DNA from: Oncomelania hupensis
Taxonomy: Eukaryota; Mollusca; Gastropoda; Littorinimorpha; Pomatiopsidae
Assembly (NCBI GenBank): GCA_036898135.1
Contig: JBAHVR010000302.1
Coordinates: 348,001-412,000 of the forward strand
Direction of reading: 5' to 3'
Length of the DNA stretch: 64,000 bases
This document shows, in pieces, positions 31,675 to 45,975 of the stretch; positions within the stretch are counted from its first letter, which is position 1; every line of letters begins with the position of its first letter. The notes beneath the pieces are model-generated. The model did no database searches, had not been told where the DNA came from, and saw nothing but the letters and a program-made list of their open reading frames with translations. Position numbers and translations under genes: made by a program.

Positions 31675-31910
31675 GCCGCCGTAGCTCAGTTTTAGAGCGT
31701 TCGCCTGTCACACCGATGACCCAAGTTCGAATCCCGCGGTGCGTGGGCAGGATAAAAGTGGCCATGTTCACTATGCATCTTCGCAGTATGATTGCTCTGT
31801 AGGTTCAGTGTTAATTTAGGTCCATACTCCTTTACCTTGGGATGGTTTTCCCCTGTCTGCCATATCGCCAATGGCGAGTGTAGACGTTAAACTTCAATGT
31901 TTATTCATTG
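31675..31910 (+). mobile_element. tRNA-derived SINE, copy 2
   Basis: The A-box region GTAGCTCAGTTTTAGAGCG and B box GTTCGAATCCC are present. The body has GGTTCAGTGTTAATTTAGGT and GCCATATCGCC, ending in ACGTTAAACTTCAATG. It is the clearest copy and lies in a host intron. Confidence 0.9.
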
Positions 31911-32000
31911 ATAGGTCAGTTTTTTTAAAAATGTAATCCCAAACCGTCCAACGCCTGCTCAGCCGTGTGACCATGCAGCCAAACACTAAAATGGACTCAC

Positions 32001-32178
32001 CAATGTCAGGCCCCTTTCTGGGTTTCTTTTTCGCCTTGTCGTTGTCTTGTTCACCCGAACCTTCGTCCTTTGGGGGCTCTTTCCTCATGGCCAGTAGTTT
32101 CTGCTTCCGTGACTTTTGTTTGTTGGTCTTGGCCTTCGTCTTCTCTTCCTCTGTCATATCACTGTCTATAGTTCCCTT
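32001..32178 (-). CDS. Internal exon (178 nt) of the minus-strand host gene
   Basis: The acceptor TATTCCTATGCAG lies above 32178 and a consensus donor GTGAGT follows 32001. It starts phase 0 and ends with one extra base, which the exon at 26428 requires. It encodes KGTIDSDMTEEEKTKAKTNK and onward to KKKPRKGPDI, a highly charged lysine-rich segment that could act as a nuclear localisation signal (KAKKKPRK). Phase agreement with the next exon across the piggyBac insertion supports the model. Confidence 0.8.
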
Positions 32179-32194
32179 CTGCATAGGAATACGA

Positions 32195-32570
32195 CAATAC
32201 AATTACAATACAATATGGTGTAAAACAATTACAATACAATGCAATGTAATTACAACACAATGCAATACAATTCAGTATAATTCAATACAGTACGAAACGA
32301 CACGATAGATAGGCCTACAATATAAAACAAATACATTTGCAATGCAATACAATTAAGATACCATTATTATACGCTGGAATAAAATAATGCGATCACAATA
32401 CGATGCAATGACAGCACATTACAAATACAATACAATAACAATAGACTATTAGTACAGTACAATACAATACAGTAAATGCAGTTACAATATAAATACAATT
32501 ACAATACAAAACAATGCTATACATTACAATACAATTTGATGCCATACAATACCATACCATTCCATGTGAC
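32195..32570. repeat. Cryptic ACAATACAAT-type repeat tract
   Basis: About 370 bp made largely of ACAAT/ATACA words with drift. It lies immediately upstream of the acceptor of exon 32001-32178 and has no coding potential. Confidence 0.8.
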
Positions 32571-32599
32571 ATACATGTTTGTTGTCCGATACTAATGAC

Positions 32600-32607
32600 A
32601 GAGAGAG

Positions 32608-32650
<43 letters not shown>
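32600..32650. repeat. (GA)n microsatellite
   Basis: About 50 bp of GA dinucleotides in a host intron. Confidence 0.97.
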
Positions 32651-32652
<2 letters not shown>

Positions 32653-33946
32653 CGGTTGGGTGGAGGAGTAAATTAGAGTTTTTGTTTTACAGTAAACCTT
32701 TAAACTACAATAACAACAATGTACCCCCAATTCTTAAAACGTTTTAGAAGCACATAAAACCTAAAATAACTAAATAAATAAATAAATATTTTTTTTTAAA
32801 AAAGAACTGTCATTCAAATTTTTCACTAGAACACGCACATTTGCTGCTCATTTGGGCACTGTGAAACGCCATGGATCACTGGATTTCTACATCACACTGG
32901 CCAAACTTAATGCACTGTAGCATGACGAGAGAGGAGAGGGAAAAAAACAAACAACAATGAAAGCCTTTTTCACGGTCCGAAAGGTTTTGGCACTGCCACT
33001 GGCTGTCGCCATAACGATCGAACTCACATTGCAGGACGCAAACTTGCCGCAGTCTTGTGCACTGCAAGACAATATTGACTACTGAGCAGACCCAAGGGCC
33101 GCGGAACTTATGTAGGAAGAAAGCGCACTTGTTTCTTTGTCAAGCACTGGGCACTGTCCATAAACAATTCAGACTGCCAAAAGGTACTGTTACGGAACAG
33201 TAGACTGATTGGTGGCGAGCTTTTTTGTTTTCGCAGCCTGATACTATAGTGAAAGCCTTTTCAATCGATGGTCTAGCACCCCGGAATAACAGGCGTACAG
33301 TACAGACCTTCATCAACAGACACGCCATTGAAATTTTATTGGGACTGAACTTATGCCACTGAAACAGTAAAACCTCTTATACATCCTGTGTAACATCATT
33401 CTACCTCCTTTTAGTTACGTCAAATCCATACACCCACACACACCCACACACACCCACACATACACACACACACACACGTGTTTGTGATTATGCCAATATT
33501 ATTTTTTAAAAAAAAGTAAAAATTGCAAAAAAAAAACACATTTTCATATAGATTTTGTTTAGCTTCCCTTGCGTCTTTTTGCAAATAACGAACATTAATT
33601 TTCAGGACAATCATAAAATTTTCATGTCACACGAAAATGTCGTTGGCAAAAACAAAATTAATTAATTAATTAATTAAATATTAATTTCACCTGCACTAAT
33701 TTTCTGCGCAGGCTTCTTGAGGGTGTGAGGTTGCCGCGACGCAAAATACCAAAAAAGGGAGCCTAGAGGACGAGCACCTTTGTCGGCCTTCCCAGAGAGG
33801 GAATACAAATAGTAATGCCGTGCTTTCCTCTCTGAGCTCGGAGTGAACCTGGTAAAGCTGCCGTGTCAAATTCCGTAACATAACAATGAATCGAACCATT
33901 GCTACAATTTTATACAGGTTCCATCACTTCTATTTCTTCAATGCTG
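32651..33946 (-). other. Part of the large host intron; nothing recognised
   Basis: It includes a CACACCC-rich patch at 33430-33478 and poly(A) stretches. No exon or element is supported. Confidence 0.4.
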
Positions 33947-33958
33947 CCCCTTCCGTTT

Positions 33959-34521
33959 AGCCCTCTCCAGGATCGCACAAACAACTGCTGCCCTGGCGAG
34001 GTTGAAGTCCATTTGGAAAGCCAAGACCACCAGTCTACATTCCAAGGTAAGGCTGATGCGCTCCCTTGTCATCTCCATCTTCCTATACGCTTGCGAAACA
34101 TAGATCCTCACAGCAGATCTACAACGAAGAATACAAAGCATGAAGATGAGGTGCTATAGAAGACTTCTGGGCATTTCCTATACCCAGTTCATCACCAACG
34201 ACGAAGTCCGACAGACCATCACACAAGCCATTGGACAACACGATGACCTGCTCACAGTGGTGAAGAAACGGAAACTCCGATGGTATGGCCACGTCACCAG
34301 ATCATCAGGCCTTGCAAAGACCATCCTGCAAGGCACAGTGCAAGGAGGTAGAAGAAGAGGGAGTCCGAAAAAGAGGTGGGAGGACAACATTCAAGAATGG
34401 ACTCGCTTGACATTGAGCGAAGCCATGAGGGTTGCTGAGACAGGGAAAGATGGAGTATGCTGGTTAAACGATCATCTAGCTGTGGTGTCCCAACGACTTC
34501 AGAGTTACGAGATAGAATAGA
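33959..34521 (+). mobile_element. R1 LINE, 5'-truncated copy (563 bp)
   Basis: A 12-bp target duplication CCCCTTCYGTTT with one mismatch flanks it (33947-33958 and 34522-34533). It matches copy A from about 40506 to the 3' end. The C-terminal region (MKMRCYRRLLGISYTQFITN ... KKRKLRWYGHVTRSS) is readable in one frame from 34140 to about 34440. Confidence 0.93.
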
Positions 34522-34548
34522 CCCCTTCTGTTTGTCTATCTGCTTCCC

Positions 34549-37179
<2,631 letters not shown>

Positions 37180-37721
37180 TTTTACTTAGATAATAATAGG
37201 AGAAGGGAAGGGTACAGGGGTGATCAGGGGAGGGGGAATCAGTGGCTGGGGGGTTGGGGTGGGTCAGGAGAGGGAGGATAGGTGGGGAGTGAGGATAGGG
37301 GGTGAGAGGGTGCATGGAGGGTGGGGAGGAGCATCATGTTACAGGCAGGAGGTCAACCTGGACTTAAAGGTGTCCAGGGACTCTGCAGTGACGACCTCGT
37401 CAGGCAGATTGTTCCAGTCAGGTATTGTTCTTGGGAAAAACGACATCTGCCTATACTGAGTTCTGCAGTGGGGGATGTCGTAGCAGCAGCTGTTATTCTT
37501 CCTGGTACTCAGCCTGTTTTCTGATGGTTTGGGCAAGTAGCTGGAGTTGATGGATACCAGGCCATAGTGATATTTGTACATCATCTCTAGGCGGGCTCTG
37601 TGTCGTCGTTCTTGAAGAGAGGGCCAGTTGAGGGATTCCATGATGGTGTCTACACAAGATGAACGCCGATGTCGATCTGAGACACATCTCGCTGCTCTGC
37701 GTTGTTCTTTTTCGATGGCTA
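37180..37721 (-). mobile_element. CR1/L2-like LINE, 3' part
   Basis: The minus strand from 37721 to 37339 encodes a typical C-terminal RT region: IEKEQRRAARCVSDRHRR, then WPSLQERRHRARLEMMYKYH and SFFPRTIPDWNNLPDEVVTA, ending DTFKSRL. This is the standard C-terminus of CR1/L2-type LINEs. It continues at 41085-41245, because R1 copy A is inserted between. Confidence 0.88.
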
Positions 37722-37728
37722 GAGTCTC

Positions 37729-40700
37729 TGTGGGTTCGGGCAAATAGAATAGACCCAACGTTTCCCGGCGTGTCGTAAGAGGCGACTAACAGGGGTGATG
37801 TTAGCACGGCATCACTGGGCGAAAGTCTTCTACACAGAAGTCACCGGCCAGGGCGGAGGAACCTCACGTTACTACAGGTTCAACGACCACGTGCTCAGGG
37901 CCAAGGCGAGCCACACTGTATTCGTGGATTTCGGCTGTGGCCAACAGCCTGGAGAGGATTGGGCCCTGCCAGGTCTTTTTTGCCCAAGACACACTACATG
38001 ATGACACAATCCACTAATTCCATACCGGATCGGTCGTCGCCCGGGCCGTCACCCGGCACAAGGACCGCGCCTTCCGTTGGCCACCAGGACGGAGGTGTTA
38101 AGTATGCTACTGATGGACAATATAGCAAGATCCGCACGAGAAACAACATCGTCATAGGAACCTGGAACGTCAGGACCCTAACTGCGGAAGGAAAATTAGA
38201 AGAACTGGCCCACGAGCTGGACCACTATCGATGGAACGTTCTAGGTATCAGCGAACTGCGCTGGAAAGGCCTAGGTGAAACAACGACTGACAAAGGCCAC
38301 AAGCTCTATTTCAGCGGTAGAGATGACAGGCACGAACACGGCGTTGGATTCTTGGTCCACAAGAACATTCTAGCCACTGTCATGGGTTGCCGCCCAGTCT
38401 CCAGTAGACTCATTACCATCCGTCTGAGAGCAACCCCTTTCAACATTACCATCATCCAGGCCTATGCCCCAACATCAGACTATGAAGACAGCGAAGTGGA
38501 GGATTTTTTATGAAAATATACAGGCGGTCCTTGACCAAGTGCCGAAGAAGGACATAGTCATAGTGCAAGGCGACTGGAATGCCAAGGTTGGCCAAGATGC
38601 GCACCGCAACTGGGGAGACACATGCGGACCCCACTGCAACAATGAGACAAATGACAGGGGTCTGAGGCTATTGGAGTTTGCCAGATACAACAATCTGGTA
38701 CTGGCAAACACGCTTGGTCTCCACAAAAAATCCAGACGATGGACATGGCACAGTCCCGGCGGGGAACATCACAACCAGATCGACTACATCATGGTCAAGA
38801 AACGCTTCAGATCAAGCATCAACATTGGCAGGACACGCACTTTTCCAGGAGCAGACATTGGAAGTGACCACGATCTCGTGATGATGTCTTTCCGGCTCCA
38901 TTTGAAGAGAGTAAATACAGCAAAGTGCACTAGGCTGAAGTTCGACCTGGACAAACTGCAAGACCCGGAGGTGGCAAAAATATTTCAGGCCACAATTGGA
39001 GGGAAATTTGCACCACTGCTTATTTTGGGGGCAGGCGAAGTAGATGTCAACACCATGACCAATACCTTCAACTCAGCTGTAACAGATGCCGCCACTGAGA
39101 TCCTTGGCAAGCACCGACCAAAGAAGAAGCCGTGGATCACACCTGAACTTTTGGATCTGTGTGATAAACGAAGAGAGTTAAAAAAGAAAAAGAACACCTC
39201 ACAGGGAGCTGATGTCTACCGAAAAATCAACAATGACATCCGAAAAGGCATGCGCACAGCAAAGGAGAACTGGATAGAAGATCAATGCCAGGAAATAGAG
39301 AACAATCTGAACAAGAACAACAGCAAGAAGGCCTACCAGACTGTGAAGCGGCTGACAAGTGTTAAACAGCCCAAAGTCTCCACTATCCAAAGCAAGTCTG
39401 GCATTTGCCTTACAGAAGAACAAGAAGTCTTGGACAGATGGACAGAGTACTGCTCTGACCTTTACAACCATACACCAAATGGAGACCCATCAGTTCTAGC
39501 ATGTCCCGAGAGCAGAGAAGAAGAAGAAATCCTCCCAATTCTCCGGGAAGAAGTTGAGGCAGCAGTGCAATCGCTGAAGAAAGGGAAGTCAGCGGGAGTG
39601 GACAACATACCAGCGGAACTGCTACAAGCAGGAGGAGAAGCGATGACTGATGCTCTCACCACTATCTGTAACAAGATCTGGCAGAGTGGGGAATGGCCTA
39701 CACCATGGACCCAGTCGCTTGTCATCACTCTTCCTAAAAAAGGTAACCTTCAGGAGTGTGAAAATTACCGCACCATCAGCCTCATCAGCCATCCCAGCAA
39801 GGTCCTCCTGAAAATAATACTCAACAGGTTGAAACCACAAGCTGAACAAATCATAGCTGAAGAACAAGCAGGATTCATGGCAGGGCGAAGTACCACTGAA
39901 CAGATTTTCAACCTCAGAATAATCTGTGAGAAATACCTACAGCACCAACAACATCTATATCATGTGTTCATAGACTTCAAGAAGGCATTTGACCGAGTCT
40001 GGCATGCAGCTCTATGGGCAACCATGAAAGTGTACAACATCAGCCCTAAAATCATAGAAGTCATCAAAAGCCTGTATGACAAGGCTACCAGTGCAGTCCT
40101 CCATAACAGCGTCATCGGGAACTGGTTCAGAACAACAATCGGTGTGCGTCAAGGATGCCTACTCTCTCCAACACTCTTCAACATCTTCCTAGAGCGCATC
40201 ATGTCAGATGCTCTTGCAGATCACGAAGGCACAGTCAGCATAGGGGGCAGAGCAATCTCCAATCTTCGTTTTGCGGATGATATTGATGGATTGGCTGGAG
40301 AGGAACAAGAACTTGAACAGCTTGTACAGAGGCTTGACACCACCTCCAGAGCTTATGGAATGGAAATAAGTGCAGAGAAGACCAAAATGATGACCAACAA
40401 CACCAATGGCATCAACACGGACATCAAAGTACAAGGCCAATCCCTCAACACAGTGCACAGCTTCAAATATTTAGGAGCCATTGTGTCAGACAATGGGTCT
40501 CGACAGGAAGTCCTCTCCAGGATCGCACAAACAACTGCTGCCCTGACAAGGTTGAAGCCCATTTGGAAAGACAGAACCATCAGTCTACATTCCAAAGTAA
40601 GACTGCTGCGATCTCTGGTCATCTCCATCTTCCTATATGCTTGCGAAGCATGGACCCTCACAGCAGATCTCCAACGAAGAATACAAAGCATGGAGATGAG

Positions 40701-41077
40701 GTGCTACAGAAGACTTCTGTGCATTTCCTATACCCAACACATCACCAACGTTGAAGTCCGACAGACCATCACACAAGCCATTGGACAACACGATGACCTG
40801 CTCACAGTGGTGAAGAAACGGAAACTCCGATGGTATGGCCACGTCACCAGATCATCAGGCCTTGCAAAGACCATTCTGCAAGGCACAGTGCAAGGAGGTA
40901 GAAGAAGGGGGAGACCGAAAAAGAGGTGGGAGGACAACATTCGAGAATGGACTGGTTTGACACTGAGCGAAGCCATGAGGGCTGCTGAGGACAGAGAAAG
41001 ATGGAGTATGCTGGTTAAGCGATCATCTGTGGTGCCCCTACGACCTTCGGGTTATGGGACAGGATAGGATAGGATAG
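37729..41077 (+). mobile_element. R1 LINE copy A, full length (3349 bp)
   Basis: A 7-bp target duplication GAGTCTC flanks it (37722-37728 and 41078-41084). It starts TGTGGGTTCGGGC, as copy B does at 41342, so this is the true 5' end. It has a 5' leader of about 270 bp, one coding region (endonuclease plus RT) and almost no 3' UTR: the stop codon lies inside the GGATA tail. The short length, single ORF and simple-repeat tail fit the RTE group; the clade is inferred from this architecture. Confidence 0.95.
37998..41067 (+). CDS. R1 endonuclease/reverse transcriptase (one frameshift)
   Basis: From the first ATG at 37998 it reads an APE endonuclease: TWNVRT, the catalytic glutamate in SELRWKG, AYAPTSD. 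An extra T in a six-T run (38504-38509) moves the frame. The rest continues in the frame of 38464-41067 with GDWNAKVG, QIDYIM and SDHDLV, so all endonuclease landmarks exist. The RT motifs follow: NIPAELL, ENYRTISLIS, FIDFKKAFDRVW, GVRQGCLLSPTLFN, FADD (residues 603-606 of the second frame) and FKYLGAIVS. The C-terminus has a basic KKRKLRWYGHVTR block. With one T fewer it would be about 1022 residues. It nicks target DNA and copies element RNA into it. Copy B lacks the extra T, so it is a mutation or a sequencing error, not a family trait. Confidence 0.93.
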
Positions 41078-41084
41078 GAGTCTC

Positions 41085-41245
41085 GGTGACTGTGTGAGGG
41101 TCCCATACTGTTGCTGCGTATTCGTGGATTGGACGGACAAAGGCCTTGTACGCAGTTTCCTTTGCCTTCTTGTTGCCAATCCTGAGGTTGCGACGGAGGA
41201 AGCCTAGTGTCTTATTTGCTTTACTTATTTCATTTCCACTAATTT
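41085..41245 (-). mobile_element. CR1/L2-like LINE, upstream part, split by R1 copy A
   Basis: The minus strand encodes EISKANKTLGFLRRNLRIGN, then KAKETAYKAFVRPIHEYAAT and VWDPHTVTET, the RT thumb region. It joins in frame to LAIEKEQRRAA at 37721 when copy A and one duplication are ignored. Confidence 0.85.
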
Positions 41246-41614
41246 TCAGCTTACGCGTGTCAACGCTGAAATGGATCATTAGCGATGATCCTTTCACAAA
41301 CCTCGCAAATATAAAATTAACACTTTTGAACAATGGTTCCCTGTGGGTTCGGGCACTGTATAGAATAGACCCAACGTTTCCCGGCGTGTCGTAAGAGGCT
41401 AGTCGCAGGGATGATGTCAGAACAGCATCACTGGGTGAAAGTCTTCTACACAGAAGTCACGGGCCAGGACGGAGGAACCTCACGTTACTGTAGGTTCAAC
41501 GACCACGTGCTCGGGGCTAAGGCGAGCCACACTGTAATCGTGGATTTCGGCTGTGGCCAACAGCATTGAGAGGATTTGGCCCTTCCAGGTCTGGCTTGCC
41601 CAAGACACACCATA

Positions 41615-42976
41615 TGTGACGGTGGGTCTATTGTTGCTGGGCTCTGCACAATGGAATGCTATTACCCACTCGTCTTTAATCGGAAGGGGTCGCTAGTAAA
41701 TCTCCCTGTGACTCTACTTAATACATTTATAAGTTTAGCTCGGTCTGTGTTTAGGCTGGGGTACAGAGATAGAAAGAAAAATGGTCAAAGATCACTGTCA
41801 CACAAGCTCTCACACGGCTATGAAACATAGGTAGTCCAGCCACTTGTTAACAGTAAATATCACACATTTATTTCCTCTACTCTATACATGATCTGTTAAG
41901 TACGATACTAACTTAAAAGTTCAAATGTCTCTTTGAATGGTTCACTCCTTGATAGTTCTATGCAGCTACTATTTCTTCATCGGGCACTTGATGCGTTCTG
42001 CCCAAAGGGTCAGAGTTCCGGAAGAGTGGACTATTGGTGTCCGTGGCTAACAGTTTTGGTGCACTGAGCAATTTGGACTTAGCTCAAAATTAGAAGAGCT
42101 GTGTTGTGGTTGATTCTTTGATGAGCTGCGTTGTTGTGGATTCTTCTCCTTGTTCCTTGACTGGTGGGCTCTCGTCGCGCAGTGCTTGAGAAGCCTATGC
42201 AGGCCGACTGTCAGTGAAGACTTTTTTCTTGTCTTTTGTCTGGTCGGGCCCACGATGCCTGCTCGTCTCTGCAAAATATGCACATCTCTATATCTAAGCG
42301 ACGAACATTCTGCTAAGTTCTTGGTCCATTGGAATCTCCACTCTAATTTCCTATACATATATAAATATAAATCATGGCTAACTATACACATAGAGAAATA
42401 ATTAATATTATACACATTCTCTGGTACAGCCACTGGTCTGCAAGAATACAAATAGGCTAAACAACAGTGGGTCCATAGGGTCTACAGCATGGCGTCGACC
42501 CGGTCGTGTTCGCCACGTGGTCACACAACGTTGGACTAACAATTCAATTCTAAACATGGCAAATTTCACAAACATAATTCAACAATAATCTCAATACATC
42601 ACGATGAAACAATTACAAAAGCTAGTTCATTTACCTTTTTGACAATGTCAGGCCGTGGCTATCTTGGTTGAATCGAATTTAGCGCGTAGCTCTGTCTTGC
42701 TTGCAGTCTACTACACGAATGAAACTACCTAACTGTCTGCCTAAACCGGGTAGAACTGGTAAACCTAAGCGCCCTCTGGCCAGGGGTGGCCGTACTACTG
42801 CCTATACGTAAGCTGGATGAGGTCACTACCTACTGCGCAAGCGTCAGTATAGAAAAGTGTGTAGCCCACAACCGACTTCTGTCGTCTGCTGCAGGGTAAC
42901 ATTAATCTACTAAGGTTACAGCTGACTAAACAAGGCAAGAACTTAAAGTGCTGGATAAATTTAGCCTCTTGTTACA
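41615..42976. mobile_element. Solo-LTR-like element, copy X2 (1362 bp)
   Basis: It begins TGTGACGG and ends TTGTTACA, with 5-bp flanks CCATA and CCGTA (one mismatch). It shares many blocks with X1 in the same order, for example GGGCTCTGCACAATGGAAT, CTCACACGGCTATGAA and CACACATTTATTTC. No long open frame. It is inserted in the leader of R1 copy B. Confidence 0.75.
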
Positions 42977-43899
42977 CCGTATGATGAAAAAACCATTTCA
43001 CACCATACCGGATTGGTCGTCGCCCGGACCACCAAGGACCGCGCCTTCCGTTGGCCACCAGGACGGAGGTGATAAGTGTGTTACTGATGGACAACTTAGC
43101 AAGATCTGCACGAGAGACAACATCGTAATAGGAACCTGGAATGTCAGGACCCTAACTGCGGAGGGAAAATTAAAAGAACTTGCCCACAATCTGGGCCACT
43201 GTCAATGGAACATTTTAGGTATGAGCGAACTGCGCTGGAAAGGTCAAGGTGACACAATGACCGACAAAGGCCACAAACTTTATTTCAGCGGGAGAGATGA
43301 CAGGCACGAACACGGCGTTGGATTATTGGTCCACAAAGACATTCTAGCCACTGTTGTGGGTTGCCGCCCAGTCTCCAGTAGACTCATTACCATCCGTCTG
43401 AGAGCAGCCCCTTTCAACATCACCATCACCCAGGCCTATGCCCCAACATCAGACTATGACGATAGCGAAGTGGAGGATTTCCATGAACATCTGCAGGCTG
43501 TCCTTGACCAAGTGCCGCAGAAGGACACAGTCATCACCAATGGCATTAACATTGACATCAAAGTCCTAGGCCAATCCATCAACACGGTGCATAGCTTCAA
43601 GTGTTTAGGAGCCATTGTATTAGACAATGGGTCCCGACAGTAAATCCTGTCCAGGATCGCACAAACAACTGCTGCCCCGACAAGTTTGATGTCCATTTGG
43701 AAAGAAAGGACCATCAGTTTACGTTCGAAGGTAAGGCAGCTGTGCTCCTTTGTCATCTCCATCTTCCTATACGCTTGCGAAACATGGACCATCACAGCAG
43801 ATCTACAATGAAGAATAGAAACCATGGAGATGATGTGCTACAGAGGACTTTTGGGCGTTTCATATACCCAGCACATCATCAACGATGAAGTCCGACCAT

Positions 43900-44662
43900 T
43901 CTATCCTATCCTATCCCGTAACTCGGAGGTCGTAGGGGCACCGCAGATGATCGTTTAACCAGCGTACTCCATCTTTCCCTGTCCTCAGCAACCCCGATTG
44001 TTTCGCTCAGTGACAAACCAGTCCATTCTCGAATGTTGTCCTCCCACCTCTTTTTTGGTCTCTCTTTTCTCCACCTCCTTGCACTGTGCCTTGCAGGATG
44101 GTCTTTGCAAGACCTGATGATCTGGTGACGTGGCCATAACATGGGAGATTAAGTTTTTTCACCACTGCGAGCAGGTCATCGTGTTGTCCAATGGCTTGTG
44201 TGATGGTCTGTCGGATTTTGTCGTTGGTGATGTGCTGGGTATAAGAAAGGCCCAGAAGTCTTCTGTAGCACCTCATCTCCATGCTTTGTATTCTTCGTTG
44301 TAGATCTGCTGTGAGGGTCCATGTTTCGCAAGCATACAGGAAGATGGAAATGACAAGGGAGCGCAGCAGTCTTACCTTGGAATGTAGACTTATGGTCCTG
44401 TCTTTCCAAATTGGCTTCAACCTCGCCAGGGCAGCAGTTGTTGGTGCGATCCTGGAGAGGACGTCCTGTCGGGACCCATTGTCTGATACAATGGCTCCTA
44501 AATATTTGAAGTTATGCACTGTGTTGAGGGATTGGCCTTGGGCTTTGATGTCCGTGTTGATGCCATTGGTGTTGTTGGTCATCATTTTGGTCTTCTCTGC
44601 ATTTAATTCCATTCCATAAGCTCTGGAGGTGGTGTCAAGCCTCTGTACCAGCTGTTCAAGTT
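43900..44662 (-). mobile_element. R1 LINE copy E (763 bp), nested in copy B in opposite orientation
   Basis: A 7-bp target duplication CGACCAT flanks it (43893-43899 and 44663-44669). The left end is the inverted GGATAGG tail. The readable frame includes LEQLVQRLDTTSRAYGMELN and KTKMMTNNTNG to the C-terminus, with a break near 44100. It is truncated at the 5' end within the RT. Confidence 0.92.
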
Positions 44663-44955
44663 CGACCATCACACAAGCCATTAAACAATACGATGAGATG
44701 CTCACAGTGGTGAAGAAACGGAAACTCCGATGGTATGGCCACGTCACCAGATCATCAGGCCTTGCAAAGACCATCCAGCAAGGTACGGTTCAAGGAGGCA
44801 GAAGAAGAGGGAAACAGAAAAAAGAGGTGGTAGGACAACATGCAAGAATGGACTGAATTGACACTGAGCGAAACCATGAGGGTTGCTGAGGACGGAAAAG
44901 ATGCTGGTTAAACCACAGATGCCCTAACGACCTTCGAGTTACGGGATAGGATAGG

Positions 44956-45806
44956 AATTTTTAGACTATTCGCATATGTGGATGTCTGGAAATACATTTG
45001 AAAGGTTTGCCACCTAGGAAGTTTGCTTTGGGGGCATAAATCAGTGATTTCTACAGATCAAGGGGAGGAACGCTCTATTTACTCGCAGCCATCTTAATTA
45101 ATCGTCCTTGCATTAGATCGCGGTCAATTGGATTTGCTGTGTTTAATAATGGAGGTAAATTTGTTTGTCAAGATTAAGAGAGTATCTTAGATCCTTTCAT
45201 CTTTCAGTTCTTGAGCAAGAAACAATATTCATTTAAAACTCATTCTCACATCAAACATTGCACAATATTGATAGCCTTATTGCTAGAAAAAAAAAAAGAA
45301 AAAAACAGTGATTTCTGGATCATTCTTCCAATAAAATACCGAACCAAACGGCACGATCTCATGATAAAGGAGTTTGCGTAACTCAAGCGGAGGGAGAGAG
45401 AGGGGCGGGGGATTGGGAAGGGGGAGGGGGGCGGGGCGGGGAGAGATGCTTTGCTTAGATTAATTCCTGAATATTGAATGACGCTTTAAAGCTGCGATTC
45501 TATTTAAGTTTCTTTATTGGCAAATGCGGCTTCCCTATGGCAAACATAACTAATGCTATTGCACTCAACCTGCCGTGTGATATCAAAGTGAGCTCAAGTC
45601 CGTTTGGGTGAAACAGGAGATTTTTACACCCACAAAGGGAGCGCCATGCGTTGCATCTCCAGTGTGAATTTTGAAAGTCAGAGTTCGCTATATTACGAGA
45701 TCCAGACGAGTAAGCCATAGCTAACGTAAGAAAAAAAAGTCGATTTTAACCAAACAAGCGTTAGTTAGCTTTGGCCTTATTTTTGAGCGAAATTAATTTT
45801 GACCCT
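44956..45806 (-). other. Host intron; nothing recognised except a G-rich patch
   Basis: GGGGGAGGGGGGCGGGG-like sequence lies at about 45400-45445. No exon or element is supported. Confidence 0.45.
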
Positions 45807-45975
45807 CACCGATGACCCAGGTTCGAATCCCATAGTGGGCAAGTTGTATGATTGCTCTGGTGGTTCAGTGTTGATTTAGGTCCCTGTCCACCCCCCCCCT
45901 TCCTTGGGATAATTACCCCCGTCTGCGGTATGGCCAGTAGTGGGTGTAGACGTTAAACTTCAGCGTTCCTACATT
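45807..45975 (+). mobile_element. tRNA-derived SINE, copy 3 (5'-truncated)
   Basis: It starts just before the B box (GATGACCCAGGTTCGAATCC) and lacks the A box. The body has GGTTCAGTGTTGATTTAGGT and it ends ACGTTAAACTTCAGCG. Confidence 0.85.

Larger units (their letters stand above)
41342..44955 (+). mobile_element. R1 LINE copy B, with two nested insertions and an internal deletion
   Basis: The 5' leader is 41342-41614. A solo-LTR-like element interrupts it (41615-42976). The endonuclease start follows (42982-43530, NIVIGTWNVRTLTAEGKLKE). A deletion of about 1.85 kb then joins the endonuclease to the late RT (FKCLGAIVLDNGSRQ). R1 copy E is inserted at 43900-44662, and the 3' end lies at 44670-44955 with a GGATAGG tail. 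The endonuclease here is in a single frame across the position where copy A has its extra T. No clear outer target duplication was found. Confidence 0.88.

Noticed and set aside
43900..44955. Twin-priming inversion of a single LINE
   Set aside because: Both the reversed and forward pieces have their own 3' tail, and a 7-bp duplication surrounds the reversed piece, so it is a nested insertion.
45500..45718. 72-codon minus-strand frame as an extra host exon
   Set aside because: No acceptor or donor in a compatible phase was seen, and the composition is not protein-like.
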